From the NCBI GenBank assembly GCA_964019155.1, contig OZ025241.1, positions 60,121,517-60,185,516 on the forward strand: a stretch of 64,000 nt of DNA, given 5' to 3'. The notes beneath the pieces are model-generated. The model was not told the DNA's origin, made no database searches, and saw only the letters and a program-made list of their open reading frames with translations. Of this stretch, positions 49,820 through 62,339 are shown piece after piece. The DNA comes from Osedax fenrisi (taxonomy: Eukaryota > Annelida > Polychaeta > Sabellida > Siboglinidae). Each line of letters opens with the position of its first letter. The stretch's first letter is position 1. Position numbers and translations under genes: made by a program.

Positions 49820-50680
49820 TAGGGGAAAGCAACCGATTACGGACAGTGTACGAATACGGACACTCTCGAAAGTACCGATGGTATCTCAGAAACCATAAAT
49901 CCAAAAAAAATGTTAACGAATAAAATATTCATGATTATATAAATAGTCTAAATAAGTATTTTTTTATTTTTTTATAATTCAAAATAGTGCTGATATATCC
50001 AATAAACTGATTTTTTTATTACTTTTTTAAATTTATGAAAAAAAGTTCGACTTAACAATATTTTACAATATTATACAAATATATTGATATAAAATACAAC
50101 ACTATATTATTAAAAAGTAAAGCATATAAACATTATATACATAATTTCTATATTTGTTATCAAATATTAATTTAGTTATAAGAATATATCTATAGATATA
50201 TATACCTATATACTTTACTTTTTTACTTTTTTTGGTTTATGGACTGCATCAGTGCGTTAGCAATCGGCCGTCCGTGGGAGGGAAGGCAAGGGAGAAATAA
50301 TAAGTCTTAATGTGGCGTTTAAAGGAGGGAGTTGATGAGTTTGTTCGTAGGTGATTGGGCAGGGAGTTCCAGTGGTAAGGGGCATAGAGGGCAAAGGATC
50401 GTATATTGGAAGAGTTGAGTTTGTGTAGATGGGGAGTGGTAAGGATAAAGGTGTTGGAGGAACGGGTCTGGAGTGGAGTGATGGGTGTGTGTAGATGTAG
50501 GAGGGAGGCAAGGTAGTCAGGGGAGTTGTGGTGAATAGCTTTGTGGATAGTCAGGGAAAGTTTGTACTGTATGCGGTAGGGGACTGGCAGCCAGTGTAGT
50601 TGTTTTAGGAGAGGTGTAATGGAGTCATAAGAACGACGGGAAAGTAAGTGGACGCAGCGAACTACAGCGTTTTGGAGTCG

Positions 50681-51403
50681 TTATAGTTTGATGAGTTTAT
50701 ATTCAGGGAGGTTAAAGAGTAGGGAGTTGCAATAGTCGAATAAGGGGATGATGTAGGAGGAGGCAATGGTAATAACGATGGGGAGGGGAATGGAGCGTCG
50801 GATTAAGCGGAGGCAGTGTAGGTGGTAGTGGATGGATTTGTGCATGTGTATAAGATTATAATCAAGGGAAAGGGTGGTATCAATATGGAAGCCAAGGTTT
50901 CGGACATGTTGAGAGTAGGGGAGTGGGGTGTTGTCGAGTGATATGGGGGGTTGTTCAGGGAGAGTGGAGGAGCGTAGGGGTAAGTGGAGAAAAATAGCTT
51001 CCGTTTTAGTGGGGTTAAGTTTTAGAGAGTTGGAGGTAAGCCAGTGGTGTATGGACTTTATACAAGAGGAGAGTCGGTCAGGGGCATAAGTAGGGAAGTA
51101 TGTGCAGTTAAGATATAGTTGAAGGTCGTCGGCGTAAGTATGGAAGGAGATGTCGGGGTAGTCAGTGAAGATGTCAAATATAGGGAGGAGGTAAATATTG
51201 AAGAGGAGTGGGCCGAGGACAGAGCCCTGGGGGACACCGTGAGTTATGGAGCGGGAGGGGGACGAGTGTGTATTAATCATGACTGAGGAAGAGCGGTTAG
51301 TAATGTAGGAGGTGAACCAGTTAAGGGCAATGCCGGTGATGCCGATAGCGGAGAGTCTGTGTATTAGGACATTGTGGTCAAGGGTGTCGAGAGCGGAGGA
51401 CAT
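50681..51403 (-). pseudogene. L2-like reverse transcriptase, ORF segment
   Basis: A 240-codon open part containing DTLDHNVL, GVPQGSVLGPLLFNIYL, the catalytic YADD, the LNPTKTEAIFL block and RNLGFHIDTTLS. It is preceded in another frame by the endonuclease-RT linker and the first RT motifs (51747-51404), so at least one frame shift separates the halves near 51450. Its role in the parent element is target-primed reverse transcription. Confidence 0.8.
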
Positions 51404-52520
51404 GTCGAGAAGGACGAGTATAGTGCCACGGTTGTTGTTAAGGCCAGAGAGTAGGTCGGAGGTAATGAGGGTTAGGGCGGATTCAGTAGATTTGTGGGGG
51501 AGGTAGGCGCTTTGGAAGATGTTGGGGATGTTGTTGGTTGTAAGGTATGTAATAAGTTGGGAGGAGATAACACGTTCAAGGATCTTAGAGTGTATTGAGA
51601 GGTTAGAGATGGGTCGGTAGTTGGAGGGGGACAGAAAATCAAGGTGGGGCTTTTTAAGGATAGGGGTAATGACTGCTTTTTTGAAATCGGGAGGGACGGA
51701 GCCGGAAGAAAGTGAACCGCAAATGATTTGATGAAGGGGAGTTGCAACAGTGTTAGTTATCTGCTTTAGTATTGGGAGGGGAAGAGGGTCAAGGGATGAG
51801 GTTGAAGAGGTAGATTTGAGAAGGGAGATGATTTGATCAAGTGGGGGAGATTCAAATTTGTCAAGGGAGAAGGGAAAGGTGATGGGAGTGGTGGGAATGA
51901 CAGGGGTGGGAAGGGTGGAAAGGGTGATGGAAAGTTTATCGTTGAAATATTTGTCAAAGAGGAGTGGTAATTGTTCGGGGGTGGTAGTGGGGAGAGGAGC
52001 TTTGTGTGAGTGACCAAGTAGTTGGGCAGAGAGTCGGTGTATGGATTTACTATCATTGGAAAGTTTGTTGAATTTTAGGGTGATGTGAGTGGCTTTGACG
52101 ATAGTGATGGCTTTACGGTGGATGTTTTTCAGGTTGTTGTAGGAAGTAAGTGAAGTAGGGGAGGGATGTTTTAGGTAGTGTTTTTCAGCTGTGCGCAGAA
52201 TGCGCTTTTGTTTTAGTAAGGATGAGGTGTACCAGGAGGAGTCAGTACGAGTGATGGTGGTTCTAGTGACGAGAGGGGCATATTTGTCAAGGGTAGTTGA
52301 AAGGGATTGATGAAGTTCAGCGGACGTAGTGGTAGGTAGGGAGGAGATATCAGCAATAAAATCAGGAATGGGGAGGTTGTGTATTTTTCGTGAGGTTCTG
52401 GTGGTACCCCTTAGGGTCGAGTTGGTTTGGGGTGGCTAAGGTTGAGGAGTATTATGAAGTGGTCGGAGAAGGGTGGTCCGATAGTAAGGTTGGTGATGAT
52501 TTTGTTAGTTTTGGGGGAGA

Positions 52521-52997
52521 TTATGAGGTCAAGGATATTGCCTTGAATATGGGTGGGGAGGTGACGTGTTGGATAAGGTTGAAAGAGGTAAGTAGATTGT
52601 TGAGGGACCGGATCGAGGGTGTGTTAGAGAAGTTAAAATCACCTAATATAATGGTGTTAGGGGATATTGTGTGTAGTAAGAGGCGGAATTCATCTAGGAA
52701 TGGGTCGATGGAGGGAGAGGGAGGACGGTAGAAAAGGGTAGTGTTGAAGGTCCGGGAGAAGGGTGAACTGATGGCGCAGCTAAGGGCTTCAGAGTGGGAG
52801 AACGAGTGATAGGAAATATTAGAGATAGTTAGAGAAGATTTGTAAAGTATTCCGGTGCCGCCACCAGGATGGGGAGAGTCGCGAGGATTGTGAATGAAGC
52901 AGTAGGGGGGAGTGTTAAGAGCAGCAATGTGAGGAGAATCCAGAGGAGATAGCCAGGTTTCTGTGATGAAGAGGATGTCGAGGTCATGGTCGGTCAT
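52521..52997 (-). pseudogene. L2-like endonuclease, ORF segment
   Basis: A 158-codon open part beginning DHDLDILFITETWLS. It has the catalytic Glu in TETW, GGTGILY, FYRPPSPS and GDFNFSN. The downstream Asp-His end (SDHFIILL) lies past a frame change near 52510. It would nick target DNA in an intact element. Confidence 0.75.
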
Positions 52998-53963
52998 GAG
53001 GGAAATTACAGAAGGAATTTTATTACGATAAAAGCAGCATTGAGGTGAGTTGGAGGGTGGTTAATTGTGGGGAGGGGTGAGGGGATAGTATGAGTAAGGG
53101 GAAGTGAAGTAAATGAGAGGGGTGTGTTGGGTGAGGGTGAAATAAGGGGAGAGGTATTAATAGGGGGGGTTTAAATAATAAAAGGGTCATATAAATCCAT
53201 AATACGGACACTTTAGATGTCTTAATACGGACACACTATAACCAATCAGCACGCATCGCGTGAACTATTCTGATTTTCATAAAATCGCGTGGGATATAAT
53301 ATTAATACCACCAATAAATCTAAATCTACAAATTTTAAAAATGTAGATACTTAACTTGTGTTATTAATTAAGAAAATAATAAAAATTAAAAATTAATTAC
53401 TAATTAAATTATATTAAATTATTCATAAAATTAATTATAAATAATTTAATTGTAATTTATCTGATTGTTTCATCAATAACACTGGTCTGCATGATTTTTC
53501 TCTTGTTAGATGTTATAACTGATTCTAGCTCAGTTTTTAACACTGATTACGAATATTTTATTATTTTTCAGAGTCACGTCAAGTTTTTTATTTATTTCAT
53601 TTTTAAATAATGACAAATATTGAAAAATTGGATTTTTTTTTAAATATGATGTTTTTATAAAGTGATTAATTGTTTCTAATTATAATTATTTTAAATTTAG
53701 AATATATTACTATAATATTAATATTGATATATATAATTATAATATATTTGAATTGGCATAATTTTTGAAATATATTAAAAAATGACACTTGAAATGAATT
53801 TAAAATGAATAAATTATGCAATTTTTTTTGGCATTTTTACATATTTATACATATAATGAAATTAGCAATTTACTTATAATAAATTGCATATAATTATTAT
53901 TCGTATAAATTAACTCTCATAATCATTTAATATTTCAAGTAGATAAGTTGTATTTAGTTAACC

Positions 53964-55863
53964 ATGGATAGAAGAAGATGTATAAATAATCCAGATTGAT
54001 TTTGTTATATATGCGGTAAAATTACTTGGCTGAAAATATCAATAAACAGCAAAATAAAATATCTATATAAAACATACTTTGGAGTTAAACTTGGAGATCA
54101 AGATAAACAATTCGCTCCACATCTATGTTGTCCCTCATGTGTTAGGAACTTAAACAACTGGAGTAGAAAAAAAATATCTAAATTGGCCTTTGGAATACCA
54201 ATGATATGGAGAGAAGGTAAAGACCATTCTAACGACTGTTATTTTTGTATGACAAATTTAAAGGGTAAGCTATATTAATTTAATATAGGTATTATATACC
54301 TATTAACGTATTGTATTAATAAAATATTAATTGTATTTAATATAATTAATTTATATATTTAACATTTATATGTTAAGTATATACTTAAGTCACCTAAATT
54401 AAAATTAAATTAACCTAAGGTTATAATTATTTGTTAGGGGTAAATAAGAAGAATAAAATGCATGTGGTATATTCAAACGTTCCTTCAGCAATTAAACCGG
54501 TTCCACATAATGATGAAATACCAATACCCAACCCGTCAAGCGATATTGATTCATCGTTATGTACATCATCGGATGAAGATATAATTGAATGTAATGAGAT
54601 CTACCAACCAATTGAAGTAAAGATTGAACCACAATTATTTGATCAAGCTGATCAAAATGATTTAATTAGAGATTTGGGGTTATCCAAGGAATCGTCAAAA
54701 TTACTCGGGTCAAGGTTAAAAGAAAAACACTTACTATCTAAGACAATGAAATTTGCATGGTATCGACATCGAGATGCAAAATTCAGGAAATATTTCCTAG
54801 CTGAAGAAGAATTAGTATATTGTTGTAACATAGTTGGCTTAATAAATGAAATGGGGATTGAATATGACCCAACTGAATGGAGATTATTCATTGATTCATC
54901 TATGAGAATTCTGAAGGTAGTTGTATTACATAACGGCAATCAACAAATAGGTTCCATACCTATTGGATATTCAATAGCAATGAATGGAACCTATGCCAAT
55001 ATGAAAATAGTTCTAGATAAAATTGGATACTATCAACAAAATTGGAAAATGTGTGGTGATTTAAAGGTTTTAAAGGTTTTAAATATTTATTTTATACTAT
55101 ACTAATGATAATATGTTTCCAGATGATAACTATATTATTGGGCATGCAAGCTGGGTATACCAAATATCCCTGTGTCTTGTGTTTATGGGATAGTAGAGCA
55201 GATGATCGACATTTCAATAAATGTGAATGGCCACTTCGGGAACATATGAACATTGGACAGCACAATGCGATGATGGAACCACTTGTACAGCGGTATAATA
55301 TGTTACTGCCTCCCCTACATATAAAACTCGGATTAATGAAAAATTACATAAAGGCACTAGTAAAGGAAGGTGGAGCATTTCAATTTTTAAGATCAAAATT
55401 TAAGTATATAAGTGAAGCAAAGATAAATGCTGGTATACTCAATGGACCTCAGATTCGTGAATTGATTTCGAATAGTAATTTTGATGAATCAATGACCAAT
55501 GATGAAATCCAAGCATGGATATCATTGAAATCAGTCATACAAAATTTCTTAGGAAATAATCGCGGTCCAGAGTATGAAGAAATAGTTGATGTACTTATGA
55601 ATAATTTCAGAATCCTTGGTTCAAGAATGTCAATCAAAATGAATTTCTTAAACTCTCATCTTGATTACTTTCCATCAAACTGTGGTGACTACAGTGAAGA
55701 ACAAGGCGAACGTGTTCACCAGGATATAAGTACAATGGAGGAAATATATCAAGGAAGAATGGATGTCAATATGTGCGCAGATTACTGTTGTAGTTTAATG
55801 AGAGATAAACCCAGTCATGAATATAACAGAAAAGCAATCAAAAAACCTTTCATTAACGTTTAA
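53964..55863 (+). pseudogene. Putative transposase of the TIR element: three exons, one premature stop
   Basis: Exon 1 53964-54264, exon 2 54438-55066, exon 3 55123-55863; introns GTAAGC...TTGTTAG and GTTTTA...TTTCCAG, phases 1 and 0. The product would be about 556 aa. Exon 1 has CYICG, CCPSC and CYFC pairs (a zinc-binding N-terminus) with FGVKLGDQDK between. Exon 2: DLGLSKESSKLLGSRLKEK, then EWRLFIDSSMRILKVVVLHN and CGDLK. Exon 3: LGMQAGYTKYPCVLCLWDSR, LPPLHIKLGLMKN, and SHLDYFPSN with EEQGERVHQD. I recognise this as a protein family common in cnidarian and arthropod genomes, usually left uncharacterised. Asp in IDSS, Asp in CGDLK and Glu in EEQGE are candidate DDE residues, with PCVLC...H between them as in hAT/MULE/Kolobok types (inference). 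Codon 12 is TGA, so this copy is inactive. Confidence 0.75.
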
Positions 55864-56374
55864 TATATTCAGTCTGTATGTTATAATAATTATTATCTTT
55901 ACTTTAAAATACCATCTGTACATAATAAATATTATATATTAACTATTTATATTTTTATAACTATGATAATATATGTAATTTTTTTGATAATTTATGATTT
56001 TGACAAATATTTAAAAATGAAATAAATAAAAAACCTGACGTGACTCAGAAAAACTAATACAATATTCGTAATCAGCATTACAAACTGGTCTATAATCAAT
56101 TAACATATCTTACAAGAGAGAAAATTATTTTTAAAATGCAGAACTGTGTAATATAGAATTTATCTAGTGGTATATAGGGTTTAGTATTCGGACATGGGTA
56201 CCGAATACGGAAAAGCACGTTATATATTGAATAAAAAGATTAAATAAAATTTTAAAATCTCATTAATATTTATAACCATATAATCTTAATATATTGTAAA
56301 TTTGAGAAAAAAAATTGAGTCATAAAATGTTAAGACTATTTATTGTTAAAGTGTCCGTAACAGTTACTTTCCCC

Positions 56375-57770
56375 TAAAAGATGACTAATATTTAAATAAA
56401 TCATGAGATACATTAATTATTAATACAGTAGATTTAATTCATATAACTATATATAGGTTTATTCTATATATGATCTATAGATCAATTCAATAACATGTAT
56501 ATAACACCGTATATTTCTATTAGTATGTCATATTATAATAATATTATTCCCTTTAAATATTAATATTTATATATTTACATATTATAATCCAATAGATCTG
56601 GGAATGAAATTTATATTTTACAATTTATATTTAAAATAGGAAAATAAACAGCAATTAAATAATATATAATAACTGAATAGTAATCATTATAATTATTTTA
56701 GTTGTGACTTTTAGAAAGGTTTATATATTTATTTGATCAATAATATTCAAATAGAAAAGTTCTTTTTATAAATATATAGGAATCAAATTTAAAAATAGCG
56801 TTTTGTTTAATAATATATTTATTGTTTTTGTATAACTGCATAGTTTCGTTGAATTTAACTTTAATATGCTTACTATGCACTTTTTAAAGCTTTTTAAATA
56901 CTAACAATATATTTTACACCAATTTTAGGATATCCTTCATTAATTTATATCACTTTTTTCTAAAGTTAATACATTTCGTTATCTAATAGACAAATTTGAA
57001 AAGTGTCGATATTATTTACTTGAAAAGCGAGTATAAAATGTTTAGGATATACAAATTCACCACATATTAATGTAAATCATATAAAGATATATTATATAAT
57101 ATTATAATTTATAATTAATTGAAATGAACATATTTAAATTAGATCTATCCTCAATTTTTATAATTTCAAATAACTATACAGATATAACTATATCTGATAT
57201 CCTTAACATTTCATATACTTGTATAACTAGAGGTTATATAACAATATTGTAAAAAATATATGTATTATATTGTATTTATAAATTATTATGACAATATCAT
57301 TAAAATATAATTAAAAATAATTTTTAATTTATGGAATTCACTAGATAATGAAATAATAAAATATTTTTCTGTTTCATATTTTAAATATAAAATAAACTAC
57401 ATCTATTTTGACAAATAACTTAAATTCATTTTGACATAAATTTATAATTTGAATTTAATTTATTGTTTATCTTTCTTATTTTCATATCTTCGGTTTTTTC
57501 TCTTTATTGAATATTTAGGTTTGTATGTACATTATCAAATTTACTATAATAATATAAATTAATAATTTACTATTATTACAAATTTAAAAAAAATAAGTAT
57601 TGCATTATTATTTATTTATTTTGAATTATTATTGGATTTATATATATATACAATAAATATATGTTTCAAATTTACTATATTATTTAATATAAAACTCAAC
57701 AACTTGTAACATTCTTTGGATTTTAAATGTCGTATTATTCACTTTATTTATTTCAATAATGTGTTATCAT
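56375..57770. other. AT-rich stretch, no gene seen
   Basis: A/T-dominated sequence between two DNA transposons. No exon or repeat family was recognised. Confidence 0.6.
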
Positions 57771-60313
57771 CAGGCCAGTTATTTTGGGCCAAAGCCCAAA
57801 ATAAAATCAAAAAGCCCAAAATAAGAATTTTGAAAAGCCCAAAATAACTTATTTTGGGCTTTTTATTTTATTTTGGGATTTTTTACTTTTTCTCTTTTTT
57901 TCTCTTTTTCTCTTATTTTAACTAATTATATTTAATTTTTACTATATTTTTTAAACAATTTAACTGGCTAATAAGTATAAAATGTATACATATATATATA
58001 AAATATATAAGTAATATTCAGTATAAATATTCATTTATCTATTTGTTTCAAAATGAAAATCATTATTATTGTATGTTTTATCATAATGATGGATATCATA
58101 AATGTTATCATAATAATGAATATATATAATATACTTTTATAATCAATATCTCTCAATTTATAATCATTAAAATGAATGATAAAAAAAATGATGGCACACA
58201 AATTATTTCTGATTTTCTACATACATCTTCAATATTATTTATATTGAAATATATAAATATATTCATTTAAGAGTTATATCTATAGATATTAAATATAATA
58301 CAATACACATTTTATCATTTGATTCATTTATATACAATTGATGTATAGTGATAGAATCAATTAGTAGGGATTTATTAGGAAGATATTAATTTATTAAAGA
58401 AGGAATGGTGGGTTTTTTTGGGAATATTTAATACGATTTCGACAAGAACTGGTCTAACATTTAAGAAATTACAGAATCTTAATTTGACAATTCATGAAGA
58501 AATAATTATCATCAATAATTTATTAACTGCTTTCAAAAATTGTAAGTTTAAAAATTTTCTAAATTTTAATAATATTTTTAATGTAGTTTTCAATTGCGGA
58601 TTATACAAGAAATAATTGATACATTTAATTTAAACAATTAATTCATAATATTATTTCATTAATTAATTATAATGAAATAGGACATTATCAGCTAACTTTA
58701 TAAATGTTTGTATTATATTTACATAATATGGTTTATATTTGTATAATGTTAAGTGAATTGTCTGCTAACCTATATTAAATGTGCTATATACAGAGTCGTT
58801 GGTTTTTTGCCGTTTATTTGTTTTTTTTGTGTGAAAAATAGTGGTTTTTATCAATATAATAATTTGTATTAATAAATTTTTATATAGAATGTTATTTGTA
58901 ATAAATACTTCTATAATTATTATTAGATATTTCATATATATTATATTAAAAAATATAATATATACTATATAGTATAATTTATACTAATATTTATTAGTTA
59001 TTCAGTAAATTCTTTCTAAATTTTATTTTTCTTTGGGCCAGGCATGTTTATTAAATGAATAACTTTATATAATACATAAGCTAAACTATTGTAAAAGTAT
59101 TAATACAAATATTAAATAATACTATAGTATTGAAATTAATATTCAATTATTTTATATAAAAAAACCGAATAAACCAACAACAAAAACGGAACAACTATGT
59201 AACTCACACTTCACTCCAGACGGCACTATTATTAAAAATATTCATACTAATATCAAAGCCTTTGCTAATATTAAATTATATTATTAGTATTGAAATTAAT
59301 ATATTATTTTACAATAATTTTATATAAAATATTAAAAAAAAAACAAAAAAACCATGGCTATTTTGATTAAAATATCAACACCAAAAACTGAACAATCATG
59401 GCTGTATATGATAATTATGTTATTAATATATACTATAAATTTGATATTGGATCGTATTCGAATGATAACTTATTTTATTTTGATACATTTCAACTACATT
59501 TATTTTATCAAAATATTGCCATAAATATATTAAAACTACAAAAAATTCTATTAATATCGGTTGAAAGAGATTCTAACAATTCACCACATAATAGCCAAGA
59601 TATGATCGAGTAACAAAGCATTGTAAATATGTAAAGAAAAGTGTTTGGCAATATTTTCAATAGAAATAAAGATAGACAACATATTTTTTTTACGAAACAA
59701 TATAACTACGATATAGATTCGAGTATAAAGAAATTATAGAAGAATATGAAAGAGAGCCAAAAGAACTAATAATATTTTTAAGTAAAAATTGCGAAGAAGT
59801 ATATTAAATATAAAAAATAAAAATAATTTGTCTGTGACATAGCAACCATTATTCCTGTAACATCTGCTATGGAGTCAGATTTTGTTATACTAAAATATAT
59901 AAAAAATAATTATAATTAAATTAGCCTTCAAGGTAGGCTAATGCTTCATTCAAAACAATACAATCTATTATCATCACTTTTATAAACGACAGTTATTATA
60001 AAAACAATGAATTATTATTACTCATTATTATTTAATAAAAATTAAAAATGTAATTTTTTTTATAATTTTTTAATTAAATAAATTATATTGATAACTTATA
60101 AAATATACAAAAATAGTATATTATATATGGTATATAATATGATAGTTATTAAATGTATAATATGAATATTACATTATGATGGATATTAACGTATTTTGTA
60201 GTTTTTTAAAAAAGGCCCAAAATAACCCAAAATAAGGATTTTGAAAAGCCCAAAATAAGCTATTTTGGGACTTTTTCTTTATTTTGGACTTTGGCCCAAA
60301 ATAACTGGGCCTG
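57771..60313 (+). mobile_element. hAT element with 8 bp target duplication, decayed
   Basis: A perfect 8 bp duplication GTTATCAT flanks the element (57763-57770 and 60314-60321). The termini CAGGCCAGTTATTTTGGGCC and (complement) CAGGCCCAGTTATTTTGGGC extend into an inverted repeat of about 100 bp built of AAGCCCAAAATAA units. Inside, IPVTSAMESD at 59851-59880 matches the hAT C-terminal IPATSAxSERxFS motif, and KKSVWQYF near 59640 resembles a BED-type finger end. The coding sequence is otherwise destroyed. Length 2543 bp. Confidence 0.85.
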
Positions 60314-60477
60314 GTTATCATTAACAAATATTTAACTTTTTACTACGTATTTTGTCTATAGTCGATATATATAAACACCAATCTAAACAAAAAGAATACT
60401 AATAATTAAAATCATATATTACAATAATTCAAAATTTCGATAAAATATAGGTGATATAATCAAAATATTAGATGATA

Positions 60478-60900
60478 TAATCAAAGATTTTACGAAGCAA
60501 AGTTATAACACTCTCTAGCTATGCAACGTATGACGACTCCCTGTCAATGTTATCAGTTGTATAGAAATCACTGAAATATATTAAGATTTTCTGCGATTTC
60601 TATACAACAATATTTTCATTTTTCTATATATTCACATACAATATAAATTAGCTTTTACTCGACACATAGATATGCATATCATTTAAAACTAACATTTCAT
60701 ATTCATATCATTTACGAAAGCATGCTTTGTTATATATTAGTAATTAACAATAATTAATAATTAATAATAATTTAAAACGTATTATTTTATATTTCAAATA
60801 TGTATTTGTACATCAATTATAGTTTGATATAAATTGACATTATAAATAAAAAATATTTCCGGAAATTTAACCTATGTAAGTTTCGTTTTCATGTTTTTTC
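60478..60900 (+). mobile_element. Dispersed ~400 bp non-autonomous element, copy 3
   Basis: Collinear with 12206-12640: AAGTTATAACACTCTCTAGC, ATGCAACG, ATATTTTCATTTTT, ACAATATAAATTAGC, GCTTTGTTATATATTAGTAAT. Located 165 bp after the hAT element. Confidence 0.65.
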
Positions 60901-61119
60901 TACCAAATCTAAGTACACAATGTCGCGACTGTGTCGTATCTATCCTATAGAATACAATATATATAGGTATAGTTATCGCTATAAGTTATATAATCTATCA
61001 CGTAATATGATGTATTCCGTAATGGTACCCGACAATGTTAAACTAGGGTAACAGTTAATATAACTTATGTTAATCGTTTCTTGTTCTGGCATTATTATAT
61101 ATTATATATATGTGTGTGT

Positions 61120-61545
61120 GTGTGTGTGATGATGATGATGATGTTGATAGTGGTGGTTATATAATGTAGTAGCCTTGTACTAGTAGGTACACAGAACAAC
61201 AACAATATCACGTGATAAATACTCCTAGTAGTTCACACAAAATAATAATCAGAAATAAAAAATATGAACAATAACAATAATATATAAGCGAACGATATTA
61301 TAATATAAATACAAATAAAATATTAAAGACTATAAATGAATAATCATTATTCAATAATGAGATAATAAATATAAATGTAGGTAGACTAGTTAATGTAGGA
61401 TTTACACGTTGTATTAAATAAAGGATAAATGGGGATATATATGATGAATGGTGGAAGGAATTTCATAATATTGGGATAATATATGAGCATACGCGTTTCT
61501 GGAATTGTAGGAAAGATGTGGGTAACCAGACAATAGTTAATACGT
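61120..61545 (-). mobile_element. LINE 3' end remnant with (GAT)n terminus
   Basis: On minus, RRINYCLVT is followed by NSRNAYAHILSQYYEIPSTI, which lines up with the C-terminal AFxxSGPxLWNSLPxxI block of the LINE at 5366-9885. The 3' terminus is (ATC)n on minus (GATGATGATG at 61124-61143), as in that LINE. Heavily decayed. Confidence 0.45.
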
Positions 61546-61546
61546 C

Positions 61547-61550
<4 letters not shown>

Positions 61551-61585
<35 letters not shown>
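61551..61585. repeat. (TA)n microsatellite
   Basis: About 17 TA units; further (TA)n tracts lie at 61737-61760 and 62041-62064. Confidence 0.9.
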
Positions 61586-61590
<5 letters not shown>

Positions 61591-62035
61591 TTATATAATT
61601 ATTATTATCTAGTTATTTCGAAGTATTTTAATTATATAATTAATATGAAGAAATATGTTTCATAACTTTAACTAATTAGAACATTTTGAATAACTGTCAA
61701 TAATCTAATATGGCATAACAACTAGTTAATATGAACTGTATATATATATATATATATATAATATATGTTATTAATGTTATATGATTCGTCGATAATATAA
61801 ATATAATTATAGATAATATTAGGTTTATTTGTACATTAAATATAAACCGAACAGGTACAATATATAATGTATAAGCTCACAAGTATTTATAATAAGTATA
61901 CTATAGTATTATAATATATGTATATAATGTATTTGCCTATTTATTTGTTATATATTTTAATGGTTATATTATATGTATTATTAAATATATTACAACGATG
62001 TCAATGTTTCTATAGTATTGTATTATTATTATTCA

Positions 62036-62076
<41 letters not shown>

Positions 62077-62170
62077 ATTATTCTTGTATATTAAGACAAT
62101 TATGATTTTCTGCGAACGTAAAAAATACCATCGAAATATATAAATAACCACCGCCACAATTACCACCACT

Positions 62171-62172
62171 AT

Positions 62173-62205
<33 letters not shown>

Positions 62206-62237
62206 CGCCTACTACTACTACTACTACTACTACTACT
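62171..62237. repeat. (ACT)n trinucleotide repeat
   Basis: About 21 units with one CCGCCT interruption, like the (CTA)n next to gene A exon 4. Confidence 0.95.
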
Positions 62238-62339
62238 TTACCTGCGCATACCTACCTGACATCAGAAATCGATAACCGCCGATCGATAACCGCTAATTCT
62301 TACTTACAATAGATTATCATTACGTAACACACATAGCTA

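Larger units (their letters stand above)
50200..53182 (-). mobile_element. GC-rich L2-like LINE nested in the DNA transposon
   Basis: Markedly GC-richer than the surroundings. On minus: endonuclease with DILFITETWLSPLDSPH, GGGTGILYKS and LGDFNFSN (52997-52521). Reverse transcriptase with NYRPISNLSILSKILERV, FQSAYLPHKSTESALTLI, DMSSALDTLDHNVL, HGVPQGSVLGPLLFNIYLLP and YADD (51403-50681). The C-terminal block HWNSLP lies in 50511-50257. A few frame changes interrupt it. The 5' end is truncated before or at the start of the endonuclease. The 3' end is A-rich near 50200-50235. Confidence 0.85.
49822..56374 (+). mobile_element. TIR DNA transposon encoding a putative transposase, TA target duplication
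   Basis: Starts GGGGAAAGCAACCGATTACG and ends (complement) GGGGAAAGTAACTGTTACGG; TA flanks both ends (49820-49821 and 56375-56376). Subterminal iterons ATACGGACACTC/ATACGGACACAC occur near the left end and at 53195-53230. Interior: a three-exon gene at 53964-55863. An L2-like LINE (about 50200-53182) is inserted within it; without that the element is about 3.6 kb. The MITE at 30471-31390 is an internally deleted relative. The superfamily is not assigned: a TA duplication would fit several, and the protein fits none I can name. Confidence 0.8.

Noticed and set aside
51312..52731. Plus-strand ORFs in the GC-rich region
   Set aside because: Antisense of the L2-like LINE.
54652..54939. Minus-strand ORFs within the transposase exons (also 55214-55396 and 55449-55637)
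   Set aside because: Shadows of the recognised plus-strand coding exons.
60980..61092. Minus-strand frame of 36 codons with Asn/Cys/Tyr and a stop
   Set aside because: A possible acceptor GCCAG exists, but there is no domain, no partner exon and the surroundings are repeats.
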